Origin: Acarospora socialis
Lineage: Eukaryota; Ascomycota; Lecanoromycetes; Acarosporales; Acarosporaceae
Direction: 5' to 3'
NCBI GenBank assembly: GCA_025617375.2
Contig: JAMYGW020000012.1
Coordinates: 620,001-684,000 of the forward strand
DNA length: 64,000 nt
In this document: positions 1-10,547 of the stretch, one piece after another
How the letters are laid out: each line of letters begins with the position of its first letter
Numbering within the stretch: position 1 is the first letter of the stretch
Notes under the pieces: generated by a model
What the model was told of the DNA's origin: nothing
The model's database searches: none
What the model saw: only the letters and a program-made list of their open reading frames with translations
Program-made: the position numbers and the translations under genes

Positions 1-307
1 CAGTGAGACTTACGGCTGGGATCGCCCTCCAAAGGAGATGACCCAACGGCAAGTTGATATCGCGAGCCAAGACGCGGAGAGCTATGTCTCCCTGACCGAT
101 GGTAGTCTCCTCTACTTGATGGAAATCAATAAGTGAGCAATTCCGACCATTGACATTGTATACTCTCCAGCTTACTGATGCCCAACCAGATATCTGGCAC
201 TCATCGGCATCGTGAAAGATCCAAAGTGGAAGGAGAAAAAGGGGCTCATCGACTACAATGTCGCTGTTTTCCAGGAGGGGATGAACCAGGTTTTCGCTCG
301 TACTTAG
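1..307 (+). CDS. GTR2: Rag-family GTPase Gtr2/RagC-D, C-terminal end (partial)
   Basis: This is the 3' end of a gene that begins left of the window. Reading frame 2 gives a segment ending SLLYLMEINK; an intron at 133-189 (GTGAGC donor, CTGAT branch, CCAG acceptor) is removed, and the frame continues YLALIGIVKD...KKGLIDYNVAVFQEGMNQVFART to a TAG at 305-307. The 'hydrophobic-LxEINKYLAL ... KGLIDYN ... F' block is the hallmark of the C-terminal roadblock-like domain of RagC/RagD/Gtr2. In the family, this protein forms a heterodimer with Gtr1 in the EGO complex on the vacuole and signals amino-acid sufficiency to TORC1. The nucleotide-binding domain is outside the window, so only the tail can be judged; assignment to Gtr2 rather than Gtr1 rests on this motif. 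Confidence 0.85.
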
Positions 308-792
308 GAGCTTTCCTTTCCAGAACGCAGAGGATGACTAGATTGCCGCCTCATGACGCTCAAGGGAATGTGTCCAGCTCAGTTGGGGTAGCGAACGCGT
401 CATTGTTGTATGTAGCGTATGGAGATATAGGATACCATTACGCTATCCAATGACACGCTTCCAGAAGCAAAGTTAGCAACCAACGCGAGCTACCTACACT
501 GAGTGAAAGTGTGACTTCACAAACCAGATGCAGGATCAGATTATAAAATTGTCAGCGATGAGGCAACGTAGCCGGATACCAGTAGCTCAAAGCCCATGAT
601 TTCCTTGTGCGCTTTACGGACAATCACCCTGCAGCCCTAGCTTGGAATAACCTCGCCCGGCACCGGTCCGTAGCGAGGATACCAACTCCGATAAGTCCGT
701 CAGACCATACACCCACCCTCTCTCCACAACAAGCCACCCTCCACCAACATCGTCTTCTCCACCGCAATACTCTCCACCCCCGCTTCCAAAGC
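308..792. other. Intergenic spacer, GTR2 to MAPR gene
   Basis: No gene is supported here. It contains the GTR2 3' flank and the promoter side of the following + strand gene. From about 700 the + strand becomes C-rich and open in frame upstream of the chosen ATG at 793, so a somewhat longer N terminus cannot be excluded. Confidence 0.6.
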
Positions 793-1731
793 ATGGATCC
801 GCAACCCCACCGCCGAAAACCGCTCAACCACCACGATGATCCACCGCCAGAGACCGATCCCAGACAAGGCGCAACACCACCACCAACGCCACCACCAACG
901 ACTAAACAAGCCCGAAGACAAGGATGGGAGGAAGAGGAGTCAGAAACACGAATAAGCCTCCTCGACATCCTCCGCGTCCTAGGCGGTCTCCTCCTCCTCT
1001 CCTCCGCCCTCAGCTACTTCATCACGCGCGAGAGCCTCTTCTGGAACTACCGGCCGGCCTTCACGCGGCCGGGCGCTCTTAGAGCCTGGCTCGTACGTCC
1101 CTCTCCTTCCTAAACCTCCCCTTCCGCCCCTTCCAAACTGCAACTGCCCAACCACAACTCCGCGACCACTAACCCGGCCCCCTCCGCACAGCGCGGTCCC
1201 ATCTCCCTAACAGACGCCGAGCTCCTCGCCTACGACGGCACGGACGCGGCGCTGCCGATCTACGTGGCGCTGAACGGGACCATCTACGACGTGTCGGCGG
1301 CGCCGCACATGTACGGACCCGGTGGGTCGTATCATTTCTTCGCGGGGCGGGACGCGACGCGGGCGTTCGTGACGGGGTGTTTTGCGGAGGATCTGGTGCC
1401 GGATTTGAGGGGGGTGGAGGAGATGTTTGTGCCTGTTGACGAGGATGAGGGGGAAGGTGGGGAGGGTGGGGTGAAAGGGGAGGGAAAAGGGGGAGGACTG
1501 AGTGGGGCGGAGAGGAAGTTGAGGAGGGAGAGGGAGCTGAGGGTAGCGAGGAGGAAGGTGGCGGAGAGTGTGGCGCATTGGGAGGGGTTTTTTGGAAGGA
1601 AGGGCGGGAAGTATTTTGAGGTGGGCAGGGTGAGGAGGGAGGAGGGGTGGTTGGAACGGTTGCCGAGGAGGGAGCTGTGTGAGGCTGCGAGGAAGAGTAG
1701 GCCGAAGAGGGAGAGGGATAGGGAATCTTAG
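793..1731 (+). CDS. Membrane-anchored cytochrome b5-like heme/steroid-binding (MAPR) protein
   Basis: Two exons, 793-1092 and 1192-1731, encode 279 aa; the intron 1093-1191 starts GTACGT and ends ACAG in phase 0. Residues about 55-75 form one membrane helix (LLDILRVLGGLLLLSSALSYF). After it comes a cytochrome-b5-like domain starting ISLTDAELLAYDG, with the MAPR-typical PIYVALNGTIYDVS, MYGPGGSYHFFAGRDATRAF and a terminal DLVPDL. MAPR proteins (Dap1/PGRMC1) bind heme through tyrosines and support cytochrome P450 enzymes such as Erg11 at the ER. The C-terminal third is rich in Arg/Glu and Gly and is longer than in yeast Dap1. The N terminus before the helix is Pro-rich and low complexity. Family assignment is firm; the exact orthologue is not. 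The coding strand turns from C-rich to G-rich after about 1370. Confidence 0.87.
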
Positions 1732-2071
1732 AGGTTGAACGACTCTTTCGGTTCTAGGAGGGGGCATCGTGGCCCTTTGAATGCTATAATATGTCGCTTT
1801 CGTGCTTGCGGGTGCTTATCAGGCGGTGATGGCTAGCGGATCAATATTCCCAATTCCATATATCGCACCAAAAAGCAACTCAGCATAATCGGCCGAAGTA
1901 GAACACCCGTTGCATTGTAACTAGATGTACATCAAGAAGACCTAGGGCCGACCACTCAGACGATCCATCTCGACCAGAGCAGCGTCCTATTCCATCCTCC
2001 TAGATGCTCACCTCTCACCGCAAACGGATCCGAGCAAATCAACAGCGCCGGGTACCGTACGAAAAGCAACT
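1732..2071. other. Convergent 3' spacer
   Basis: This lies between two converging genes. I see nothing beyond 3' untranslated sequence. Confidence 0.5.
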
Positions 2072-2634
2072 CTACTCCGCAGCAGCGACCGCGCGAGCTA
2101 CACGCACACATCAGCCAAACCCCTCAACCACCTAAACGAAGCCTCGATCATTCTCTCCGGAGCAAGCACGACCGGTAGGATTGGGAAAACCTACTATATA
2201 TGCTCAACTTCGAATGCCCCACAACCTTCTTAATCTGGCCCTTCTCCTCCAGCTCGTTCAGCGCTTTCCGCGCCAGCGAGCCGTTGATCTTCAACCGATC
2301 GACGAGCGTCGCGACGGTGATGAGCCGGTATGACTGCACGTCCTTGTAGAGCTTGTCCGAGGTGGCTTTGTCGAGGACGACGGCGTGGTTGGCTTTATCC
2401 TTGACTGTGGGGCAGGGAGAGAGGTTGGTTAATTCAGGGTTGCTTGTGGTTTTAAGAGGGAGGTGGATGGCGGGAGGGCAGGGGAGTGGCAGACAGACCT
2501 TTGCCTTTCGACCACTTCTTCTTTTGCTTCTTGCCTCCGCTGGTTGCTGCGGGCGCCTAGAGGATCGTTGTCATTAGCTGATGTTCTCCCCGAGCGATGT
2601 ACTGCAAATGGGAAGTAAATCGGTCTCGTACCAT
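2072..2634 (-). CDS. RPS25: 40S ribosomal protein eS25
   Basis: Four exons on the minus strand (2632-2634, 2499-2556, 2195-2404, 2072-2097) join to 98 aa. The first exon is only the ATG, directly followed by a GTACGA donor, a layout common for fungal ribosomal-protein genes. The product begins MAPAATSGGKKQKKKWSKGK and continues VKDKANHAVVLDKATSDKL and DVQSYRLITVATLVDRLKIN, ending SIYTRAVAAAE. Each junction was fixed by matching this well-known sequence. Its winged-helix fold binds the head of the small ribosomal subunit; it contacts the beak/E-site region and is needed for IRES use in yeast. The last coding exon is only 26 nt and would be missed by simple open-frame searches, which read through into an unrelated tail. 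Confidence 0.96.
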
Positions 2635-3004
2635 GTTGATAGATGTGTGGATTTATGTGCGACACTTGATCGGCGTCAGGATATGGGTTGAGGGTGCGGA
2701 AATGGGAGTGGGGAGATGACTAAGCGCATCGGGCAAAGCCCCCTTCGGCAAAAATACAATTTAATTATATTACTTCGAGAATGCTTGATGATCTCAATGC
2801 TATTCTCATTATTGTGTGCTGCATTCATGATCACCGTGCAGTGACTGTCCATAAATTCATGGTTTCTTGTCTTGTTCTGTACTTGCTACCATACATAAAC
2901 AGGATATCGCGAGGCTACCAAATTCCTTTCTGTCCAGCATTTTGGTACAATGCGAACAAGCTATTACTTCAAGGATTCCTCATTTCTTTCCAGTCCAGGT
3001 TAAC
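2635..3004. other. eS25 promoter region
   Basis: This is the spacer upstream of eS25 and downstream of the next minus-strand gene. I found no recognisable element. Confidence 0.4.
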
Positions 3005-3844
3005 TTAAGCCGTATCAGTTTCTTCGAAGACCGCAGCTTGATACTTGTCATTTCCATGGAACAAGATCAACGTCTCCCACCCCAGTTCCTCCTCCACCTG
3101 TTTCAACGCGTCCACCCTCTCCCTACCGTGACCGCCGTCATCCCCAAGTCTGGCTTTTTGGTACATGACAAGCTTCATCTCCAGTGATAGCTCGTCTTTA
3201 GCCTCCATCAAAGGCTTGAATTCTTCGAAGATCCCAATCTGGAAAGCATCACGATTGAGATGTATACCACGCGGGGCGACGAAAAAGAGAGTCTCCAACG
3301 TCTTCTCTTCCATCCACATCTGGCAGCATGCTTCGATGGCCGCTGTAACGGGCATCGCCACATGACCTGCTGGCAGCTCGATGTGCATCAATTCTGTCCA
3401 AAACTCGAAGCGAGGTACTTGTCTCGTCATGTGGGAGCGCTCCTCGTAAACCAATGTCTCGATGGGCACGAAGACGGAAAGGGTCTTGATATGAGCGCGG
3501 TTTCGTCTTCCGATCGCGGTGAGGAACGTGTGGAGAGGAACCCAGCAGTCCTCCATCGTGAAGCGAAACTCGTTGCGCGCATAGAGAATGGAGGTCGCTT
3601 CGTTGCTGATGGATTTGCAGGTCCTCAACAGGTTCACCTGCAGCCCACACCTCATCACGCACAACACCTGACGGAATACTACCATATCACCGCCGTGATC
3701 TCTCGGACCTGCGCCTTCTTCAAGAAAGCCGTTGACACAATGTCTTGATGCCGGCCAGAGGTCGATAGACTCGTCCTTGACCAAAGTCAACCCGTAGATG
3801 AGGTTGCGGATCTCAGCAGGGAGATCAAGAAAGGAGCGGACCAT
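3005..3844 (-). CDS. F-box-like hypothetical protein
   Basis: Intronless, 279 aa, starting at the ATG of MVRSFLDLPAEIRNLIYGLTL. The open frame continues 24 codons further up without another ATG, so I chose this start. LPAEIRNLIY is the typical opening of the large fungal family of F-box/2EXR-like proteins. It is followed by the equally typical LLRTCKSISNEATSILYARNEF, a helical repeat region found in lecture-length (250-350 aa) members across Pezizomycotina. If a true F-box it would bind Skp1 and present a substrate to an SCF ligase, but the substrate is unknown and many relatives have never been tested. The C-terminal half shows no further domain I know. Confidence 0.75.
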   Translation of the reverse strand: MVRSFLDLPAEIRNLIYGLTLVKDESIDLWPASRHCVNGFLEEGAGPRDHGGDMVVFRQVLCVMRCGLQVNLLRTCKSISNEATSILYARNEFRFTMEDCWVPLHTFLTAIGRRNRAHIKTLSVFVPIETLVYEERSHMTRQVPRFEFWTELMHIELPAGHVAMPVTAAIEACCQMWMEEKTLETLFFVAPRGIHLNRDAFQIGIFEEFKPLMEAKDELSLEMKLVMYQKARLGDDGGHGRERVDALKQVEEELGWETLILFHGNDKYQAAVFEETDTA

Positions 3845-6369
3845 GGTGCTGATTATTGTTTCTCGATATGCTTTCTTAGGCCGAACCTTGGTAGCGTTGA
3901 AGCACTTCTTAAGCACGCTGAATGCTGAGGCAGATGAGTTCGAGGAGTTGTCAGATGTTGTACAAGGGAAGTATTCTGGAAGTAGGAAGTGAGTTTATAA
4001 ACCCATGGATGGTCCATTAACACTTCTCCCGTCGGACTGTGAATACGGAAGCGATGCTCAGCGATTCACTTCCACAAAGGGAAGCAGTGTTGCCATCATC
4101 TCACTACGTCCTCACTCTTGGCCATACAGACCCTGGTTCAACAGAGAGAGGGAGGCTGCAGTTCCGGCAGTACTCCATGAACATATCAAGCTTAGGGCTA
4201 CCCCTCACACGACCAAGTCCGAGGGACACCGAGTCCAACGTTCCAGCCCAACCGTCGACGCCAATGTACCATGAGAACACCACATCTATATAGATCGATC
4301 TCATCCCGGTCTCATCCGCCCAATGGAAACAGTCAATAAAAGGATAAGACCGAGCAGTGAGCCCTCAAACAATCGGGCAATAAATCCAGAATCCGCTACA
4401 CGAAGGCTGATGAGCAAAAGATGTTCAAGAGCTGCTGGTTGTGGGCAGGGATGCATGGCGCCGAGGTGTTTGCAATGACATGGAGTATCGTGTGCTTCGC
4501 CGGAAAGATGTAATCTAAGCGTCAGGAAAGCCTACAGAGGTTCCGTCGAGCTGCATTCCTGACGGTAACTTGGATGCTACGCTGCTGGTTGTCGGTAGAT
4601 GTGCCTGGAGCGGAGATGGTCGAGGAGTTGATGCAGATGGGGTGGGCTGTCGTGGTGGAGCTGGCTGCATAGGCCAGACTGACCTTGACATCCCAGGAAG
4701 CTCCCTTCCAATTTAATAACTGGCACGCCTTCCGTCGGTCGCAATCACATTGTCACCGTCAACTCGCCGCGAATGCAAGAAAGTAGAGGAAGAATGAGAA
4801 AAGAGCGTTCTCGCCTGCTCCGCCTGCTGCAAGAAGTCCCGCGACCTCCGAGCGTGGTGAATATCGACGGAATTCTGCGCGATTTGAAGATTGTCACTCT
4901 TGGTGTGCAATGGATGAAGTAATGATATTTGCCAGTTGATGTATTTCCCACTCGGTCCTCGCCCATGTCCTGCTGCTGCTGGGGACCGTGAGGTAGGATT
5001 GAGAAAACTAACCCCAGAAGGAGCGGAAAAGGTGTAGCCAAGTGGGCCAGTTCTGGAGACGCTACCACCGGAGTTGGCTCTTGCCTCGGTGCGTGTTGGA
5101 AGTCAGAATCTATTCAACGGCGGCGAGGATACAGGCTCAGCCTCGTCCGGAGTTAGCTGGCCCTTATATATAATCTTTTCATTCCTCAAGGAGCACAGGT
5201 AGAACCAATTGTGCAGACCAATGGTATGCGTGACTCGCTTCCAGAGTACGTAAAATGGACGCTCACAGTTCTTCTCCTCAAATCGCTCCGGTTCGGTGAC
5301 TTGTGCTCCTTTCCATCATCTCTGTATGCCGATCTCAACGCCACGAAAGGCTGGAGAATCACAGGCTCCCGCGAGAATGCTGCAGGGCCCAGCAGGCTCG
5401 AGTCCTGTGGTACTTCCCGCCAGCCCAAGACCCGCAAATCATGCGATTCCGCTACCTCCTCAAAAGGCCAATTTGCAGAGCTCATGCTGCAGGGCGTATG
5501 CCCAGACCACCGGTATCGCAAGGGCGTCATCCCGACGCCGCTTATATAGTTGGGCAAGATCTGCGCCCTCCGATGCCGTCTACCTGGGCCGGACGCAGAC
5601 CTCCTGAGGAGTTCTACCCATTACTTGGCCCACCCGCCTCTCCTCTCCCCCACTTCCGGCTGTCCTTCTTCGACCAAATCAAACCGCTCCTTCCGCCCCC
5701 TACTCTCCACCTCCGCCCACAGCCTTCGCCAGCCTCAACGTCTCATGTAAATCCTTCACTAAACCCTCATCGCCTTCCTCTTTACTTTGGTTGACGCGGC
5801 AAGGGGCTGGGTATAGAGGTGCTGTATATATAGCATGAATATTATCCTAATGGGAGAGCTAGGATAGGGTGGGAATGTAAGTAATTATAGTATAGCATAT
5901 AGAACCCTCTGCGGCGAGCGGAAAGCACATGGACGGGAAAACACAGCCGATCCACGGGCTGACGGCAGTCTTTGTTCTACCCACCCATGCTTAGGTCGGA
6001 GCTTTCTTTGCTCTGCTGATGGCAGAGCTGCACTTGGACAATGGAGAGTTACAGTTGCATTGGACATGATATGGACGTTGATCGGCACGATTGATCCAGC
6101 CCCGCGGCTGCTGGCATGCCACGTACATGTGCACAGTGCGTGTCTTGTTCTTTCTTAGAGAGGAGAAACGGAAAGAAGAGGGCTTTAATGGACAGAATTG
6201 ATAATGGGTATCACAAAACCAAAGTAGGAGAGATGAACAAAGATTTATCGCGTTGCTGACCGCGCCTCACGAAACAAATCCAACCCTAGCAAGAGCGTTT
6301 GAAGTGCTCCGCTTTTGACTCCAACTCCTGGATAGCTTAGCTACCAGGTCAGAAATCATTCCAGTAGAA
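3845..6369. other. 2.5-kb stretch without a supported gene
   Basis: Several frames of 60-160 codons are open but none shows a known motif, consistent codon choice or intron structure. The best of them, 5303-5794 on the + strand, is Pro-rich (WYFPPAQDPQIMRFRYLLKRP and onward) and is a possible but unproven exon. A minus-strand frame around 4713-5080 is also open without an ATG. Confidence 0.45.
5303..5794 (+). CDS. Possible small Pro-rich ORF, unproven
   Basis: An open frame of 163 codons. Its central part (LWYFPPAQDPQIMRFRYLLK, then a Pro/Arg-rich stretch and FYPLLGPPASPLPHFRLSFF) looks more protein-like than the surrounding frames. The first ATG lies in a dissimilar Cys-rich stretch, so a true start might be internal or on another exon. 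I do not recognise it. It could equally be a chance frame in a C-rich tract. Confidence 0.2.
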   Translation: MLLSIISVCRSQRHERLENHRLPRECCRAQQARVLWYFPPAQDPQIMRFRYLLKRPICRAHAAGRMPRPPVSQGRHPDAAYIVGQDLRPPMPSTWAGRRPPEEFYPLLGPPASPLPHFRLSFFDQIKPLLPPPTLHLRPQPSPASTSHVNPSLNPHRLPLYFG

Positions 6370-8210
6370 TCAACTCGCAACACCTCTCCGAAACCGAAAC
6401 GTATCCTCCACCTCGGCACCAAGATCCCACGAGCACCCAGATAGGCCATCAGCCGAATCAAACGTCTCGTCTGGCAAAGCCTCCCTATATCGCACTCCAT
6501 CCAGCGACGCTCCTTCATCGAACATCCTCTCATGCACCCCTACCTCCCCATTGTCTTCTTCAGCAGCGCCCACATCCCCCACCACGTGCCCAACCGTACA
6601 ATTCCCCTTATCCCCGCACAGCATCATAGCTCGCTGTTCCGCCGGCGTGTAGATCCAGCCGACTTCGTGCCTGCCGCCCAGCTTCTCAAACGGCATCGCG
6701 ACGATGCGCGGATATTCCCACTCCGCGCTCCAGAGATAAACGAGGCGGTCGTCGTTGGCGCAGTGCAGGAGCAGGAGGTCCGGGCGCGTGGGATGCCATT
6801 GGACGGTGCGGACGGGGGAGTGCTGGATTAGGATTGCGGAGGGGACGGAGAGGGGTGGGGAAAGGGACCAGATGTAGATTGTGGAGGGGGTAGAATCGCA
6901 GCGGGTGGCGAGGAGGGTGCCGGGTGCGTTGAAAGTGGTGAGGGAGATGGCGGGTTTGAGGGGGGAGGTGGACGAGGTCTGGGAAGTAGGGGGAGGAGGC
7001 GGGCAGATGGATTCGGTGGCGAGGACGTAGGTTCGTTGCCTGGAAGGCGGGTCCGTGGCGGAGATCTGTTCTTGCCAGACGAGGGTGCGGGGGAAGTTTA
7101 TGGTTGGTCGGTGGGTGAGGAAGATGGCGGGCGAGAACTAAACAACACTATCAGTCATCTTCCTTCAGAACGTCTCGCGAAAAGGGAAGGATCATAACGA
7201 ACGGTCGTAGTCCCCAACAACGTAACCCGCCCATCATACCCCGCAACAGCCAAGAAATCCCCTCTCGGACTCCACTCGATACCCCTAACCCCCAACCCAC
7301 CCACCGCACCGCCTTCCGCTTCTCCCTCTCCACCACCACCCCCATAATAACACCGATACAAATGCCCATCAGCCGTATAAACCACCACCTTGAACCCCGG
7401 CCCCGCCGCCTCCCACACCGCCAACCACCGCCCATCCGCACTCCACTTCACCCCCTGCGCATCCACCATCGGCACCACAAAGCTCCCCACAACCTCATAC
7501 CTCCCCGGTGCATGCAGCGTCACGATATCCTGCGCCGCCGGCCGCGTCAGCAGCGCGAGATGGCCCGTCTGTCGCCGATACGAGTACGCGTGCCCGTGCC
7601 CGTTGCGGAGGGTAGAGATCTTCGGATCCCGCACCTCGACGCTCCGCCCCGCGTCCAGGAAGCAGATCTTTAACTTGGTGCCGAAGGCGTCGAAGATCAG
7701 GACGTCGTTGGCGGAGTGGCCGAAGGTGATGTGGAGGGGTGAGTCGGCGCGGCCGGAGGGGTGGGTGATCGTGGCGCTCCATTGGGGATCGTGGATGGAG
7801 TAGATGCGGATTGTGGTGGGGTCGGCGAGAAGGATGCGGTGGAGCGGTGCGTGTGATTGCGGATCAGAGGGCTGGTGGAGTGCTTGTGGTTGTGGGTGGT
7901 TGGTGGAGGAGGAGGATTGGTGGTGGTGGTGGTGGTGGTGGTGGTGGTGGTGGTGGGTGGGGGACCAGCGGATGCAGGAGACGCGTGATGAGAAGTCTGG
8001 TGGGAGGGTGATGTTGCGGAGGACTTCGAAGGTTTTGGTGCGGCGGATTTGGAGGTTGTGTTCGTGAAGGATTGCGATGTGAAGGCCGTCGGGGGAGGGC
8101 AGGGAGTGGTGGGTGGCTTGCGATGGACTTATTAGCGTGATAAGGGAAACTTAGGGGATTGGATGTGGAGATAGATGAACTGTACATTTGATGCAGGCTG
8201 AGAACTCCAT
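6370..8210 (-). CDS. WD40-repeat protein WRAP73/Wdr8
   Basis: Three exons (8186-8210, 7203-8116, 6370-7137; 568 aa). The first encodes MEFSACIK; the tiny exon was recovered by homology to the MNFSEVFK start of WRAP73. The body is a WD40 propeller: SPDGLHIAILHEHNLQIRR, IRWSP, DPQWSATI, VKWSADGRWLAVWE, LYRCYYGG, IEWSPRGDFLAVAGYDG and SPAIFLTHRPTI, and further on VQWHPTRPDLLLLH and LVYLWS. In fission yeast, Wdr8 joins Msd1 and the kinesin Pkl1 at the spindle pole body to anchor microtubule minus ends; animal WRAP73 acts at centrosomes. An odd feature is a loop with twelve consecutive His codons (7920-7955) followed by QSSSS and a Gln/Pro-rich segment, inserted after the first IRWSP. The intron 7138-7202 has a GTTCGT donor. 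Confidence 0.85.
7920..7958 (-). repeat. GGT/CAC trinucleotide repeat encoding His12
   Basis: An uninterrupted trinucleotide tract inside exon 2 of the WRAP73 gene, read as CAC codons on the minus strand (12 His). It sits in a loop between propeller blades. Confidence 0.9.
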
Positions 8211-10547
8211 TCTATCTTAAGAGCCTCGAAATGCTGCTGCCATTCTGCTGTAGAAACTGATATAGTTGGTTGGTCTCATGGTGTAAACAATGCTTAGCGC
8301 GATAGTCGGTGATAAGATAAGAACAAGCGCTCCCGCATGTGGTTCCACAATATAAGTACCCTAGCCCTAGCAAGCGGTACTCTTCATTGGATCTATGTAT
8401 TATTTCACTCAGATGCTTGTTCTTCACTCAACTGCTTTCACACTTCGCCTGATCAGTTTACCCCCAGTTCGTCAGGTCATATCTATCAATCCAGTATAGA
8501 GCCTGGTGAAAACGGATCTTAAGACTGCGCTCCCTCCTCGCACCGCCCTCTCTTCCCTCATTCCTCCACCGCAGTGTTGAATTCTACAAGTCGTAACGCA
8601 CCACATATAGCAACTTCCGGATTTCATCCTCCGTCCTTGCTCCGTCCTTCCTCCCTCCTTATATCGACGTAGTCTGCTTCGCTTCCCGCTATCACTCTCG
8701 CTCCTTGATTTCCCCGTGCTATGCCTAGAACCTATTTACACGTACCATGCACAGATGGAGAGGGTAAAATGGACAGAATGAAGAAGGGACGCAAGATTAC
8801 TGCTTTGCACGTAGACGAGCACTTTAATTTCAACGCAAAAAGAAGCAGATAGACACGAGAGCTATGCCGATGGAGGAAAGAGAGGGCAGGAGAAGCGACG
8901 GGGTGGGATTGATTAGGCCACGCCGGGATGGTATAGGTTTCCGTAAGCCCGCTGATGCTTATTGTATTTTCATGACCGTCGCAGCTGCCAAAGACAACAA
9001 CAGAGCAGAAGAAAGAAGCGCATAGCCGTGTGAACTGTCCTCAACCTACAAGGGTAATAGATATCAGAATACTCACCCTGTCACTCACATACGACCACAG
9101 ATTAAGGAGAACTGGGCATCCCGTCCGCTCTGCCATACATAAACCTTAGATCGGCGGGTTAGTACTTGGGCCGGTGACGACCAGCGAATACCCGCTGTCG
9201 TATGTTTTTGTTTTCTTTCTTTCCTTTTTGTTTTTGTTGTCTCCTTCGTTGCCGGGGGCAGTCATACCTGTTGGAATGAAAATACTCTGTACCCATGAGC
9301 TTGTAACCGCTGCGGTGTGCAATGCGTGAGCATAGATGCCGTGGACTCGGGCGAGGTAGAGTCCCCTATATCTCCCTGTACCGACGTAGCAATAGGAAGG
9401 GCAATGTAAGCACACGAGAATTGACTGTCTTCTTTGAAGCGGTTAGGCTAGGTGAAGATCCGCGTTGGTAGGCAACAAAACGAAGAGTCTGCGTCGTGAG
9501 AGGGTAGCAAAAAGCCTAGATTTTATGTAAACATTTAGGGTTTTATAAAGCTCGAGGATTCTCTCAGCACCTTATGAGGTTGTAAACCACATATTCGCGG
9601 CATCTTTCCAAACAGTATGATCAGTGTCCCTTCTCGTCCAAAGTAAGCCGGAATGGTTAGAGCCCGATATGATATACAGGCATGCCGGGCAGTATATATA
9701 TATATATATGAAAAGGGGCACCGGATAACGCTCAGGGTCATTTCAAACAGGTGTTCTTGGCGGCCTGATGGCCCGGCACGGTCAGCCCTAAGCCCGCAGC
9801 TCTCCTCCTCCATCGCAGCCATATGGCGCTGAAAGATAGCAAGCAGCCACAACAGAGTCATCGCTAGAAGCAATAACACTTCGCTCAACCTCCCTTGCCC
9901 GTTGCTGTGCTGTGCTTACTGTGAATCAGTGAGCGAAAAGCTGTGAATGCAAGACGCAAGAGAAAAGTGTTATGGATTCACACTCCCAGAATTTCGTCAC
10001 TTTGGGGTTTAAGTACCATCAAGGTTCCGACGAGAGGACGAGTTGGAAACTACAACATCTTCAGCTCAAGTATCAAGACCAGTCTTGCAACTTAACCGTT
10101 GTCTTAAGTATCAAGACTACTCAAATAAAAACTCTTCATCAAGATACTACCAGCTGAGAACCAACAACCAACGTTCGGATCAGACTCAAGGTCCAAAGCA
10201 ACCAGTCTTCGTTCCATCGTCGGGACTTGCTGTAACTCGATTTGGCACTCTTTCTACACGCTGCAAGCGTTTAGAAGAGTTAAGACTCCTTGCGATAGTC
10301 TGAGATCCGTGAGATATATATCTCAACACGTAAACCATTTCTTCAGGTTTCAAAGTAAGTCAAGCTTTCAACCTAATCCATGTGTTACTCCGGATGGGAA
10401 CTATCATCTGAGGGACACTCACCTACGCGGTCACCTCAACTTCTCCTACCTCTCTAAGCTCTCCTCCCTTGCATATCTTACTTAACTATACCTGGCCTCA
10501 CTCCGTCCATGATACTCCCGAAGTTCTGTCACTGACATAGATCTCAG
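8211..10547. other. Divergent promoter region, 2.3 kb
   Basis: Lies between the WRAP73 gene (minus) and the UBA-like gene (plus). No gene is supported. It holds a short TA tract at 9693-9709, pyrimidine-rich patches near 8540-8700, and loosely repeated AAGTATCAAGAC-type words at 10066-10145. Confidence 0.5.
9693..9709. repeat. TA dinucleotide microsatellite
   Basis: Eight TA units plus one T, intergenic. Confidence 0.9.

Noticed and set aside
1207-1767. 186-codon minus-strand frame
   Set aside because: Shadow of the MAPR gene; pure Pro/Leu/Arg composition.
4713-5080. Minus-strand frame without ATG (ends NVIATDGRRASY)
   Set aside because: Open for about 120 codons but has no start, no recognisable motif and no splice partner.
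9535-9888. 117-codon minus-strand frame with a Leu-rich start
   Set aside because: Crosses the TA microsatellite (SYIYIYTA) and has no conserved feature.
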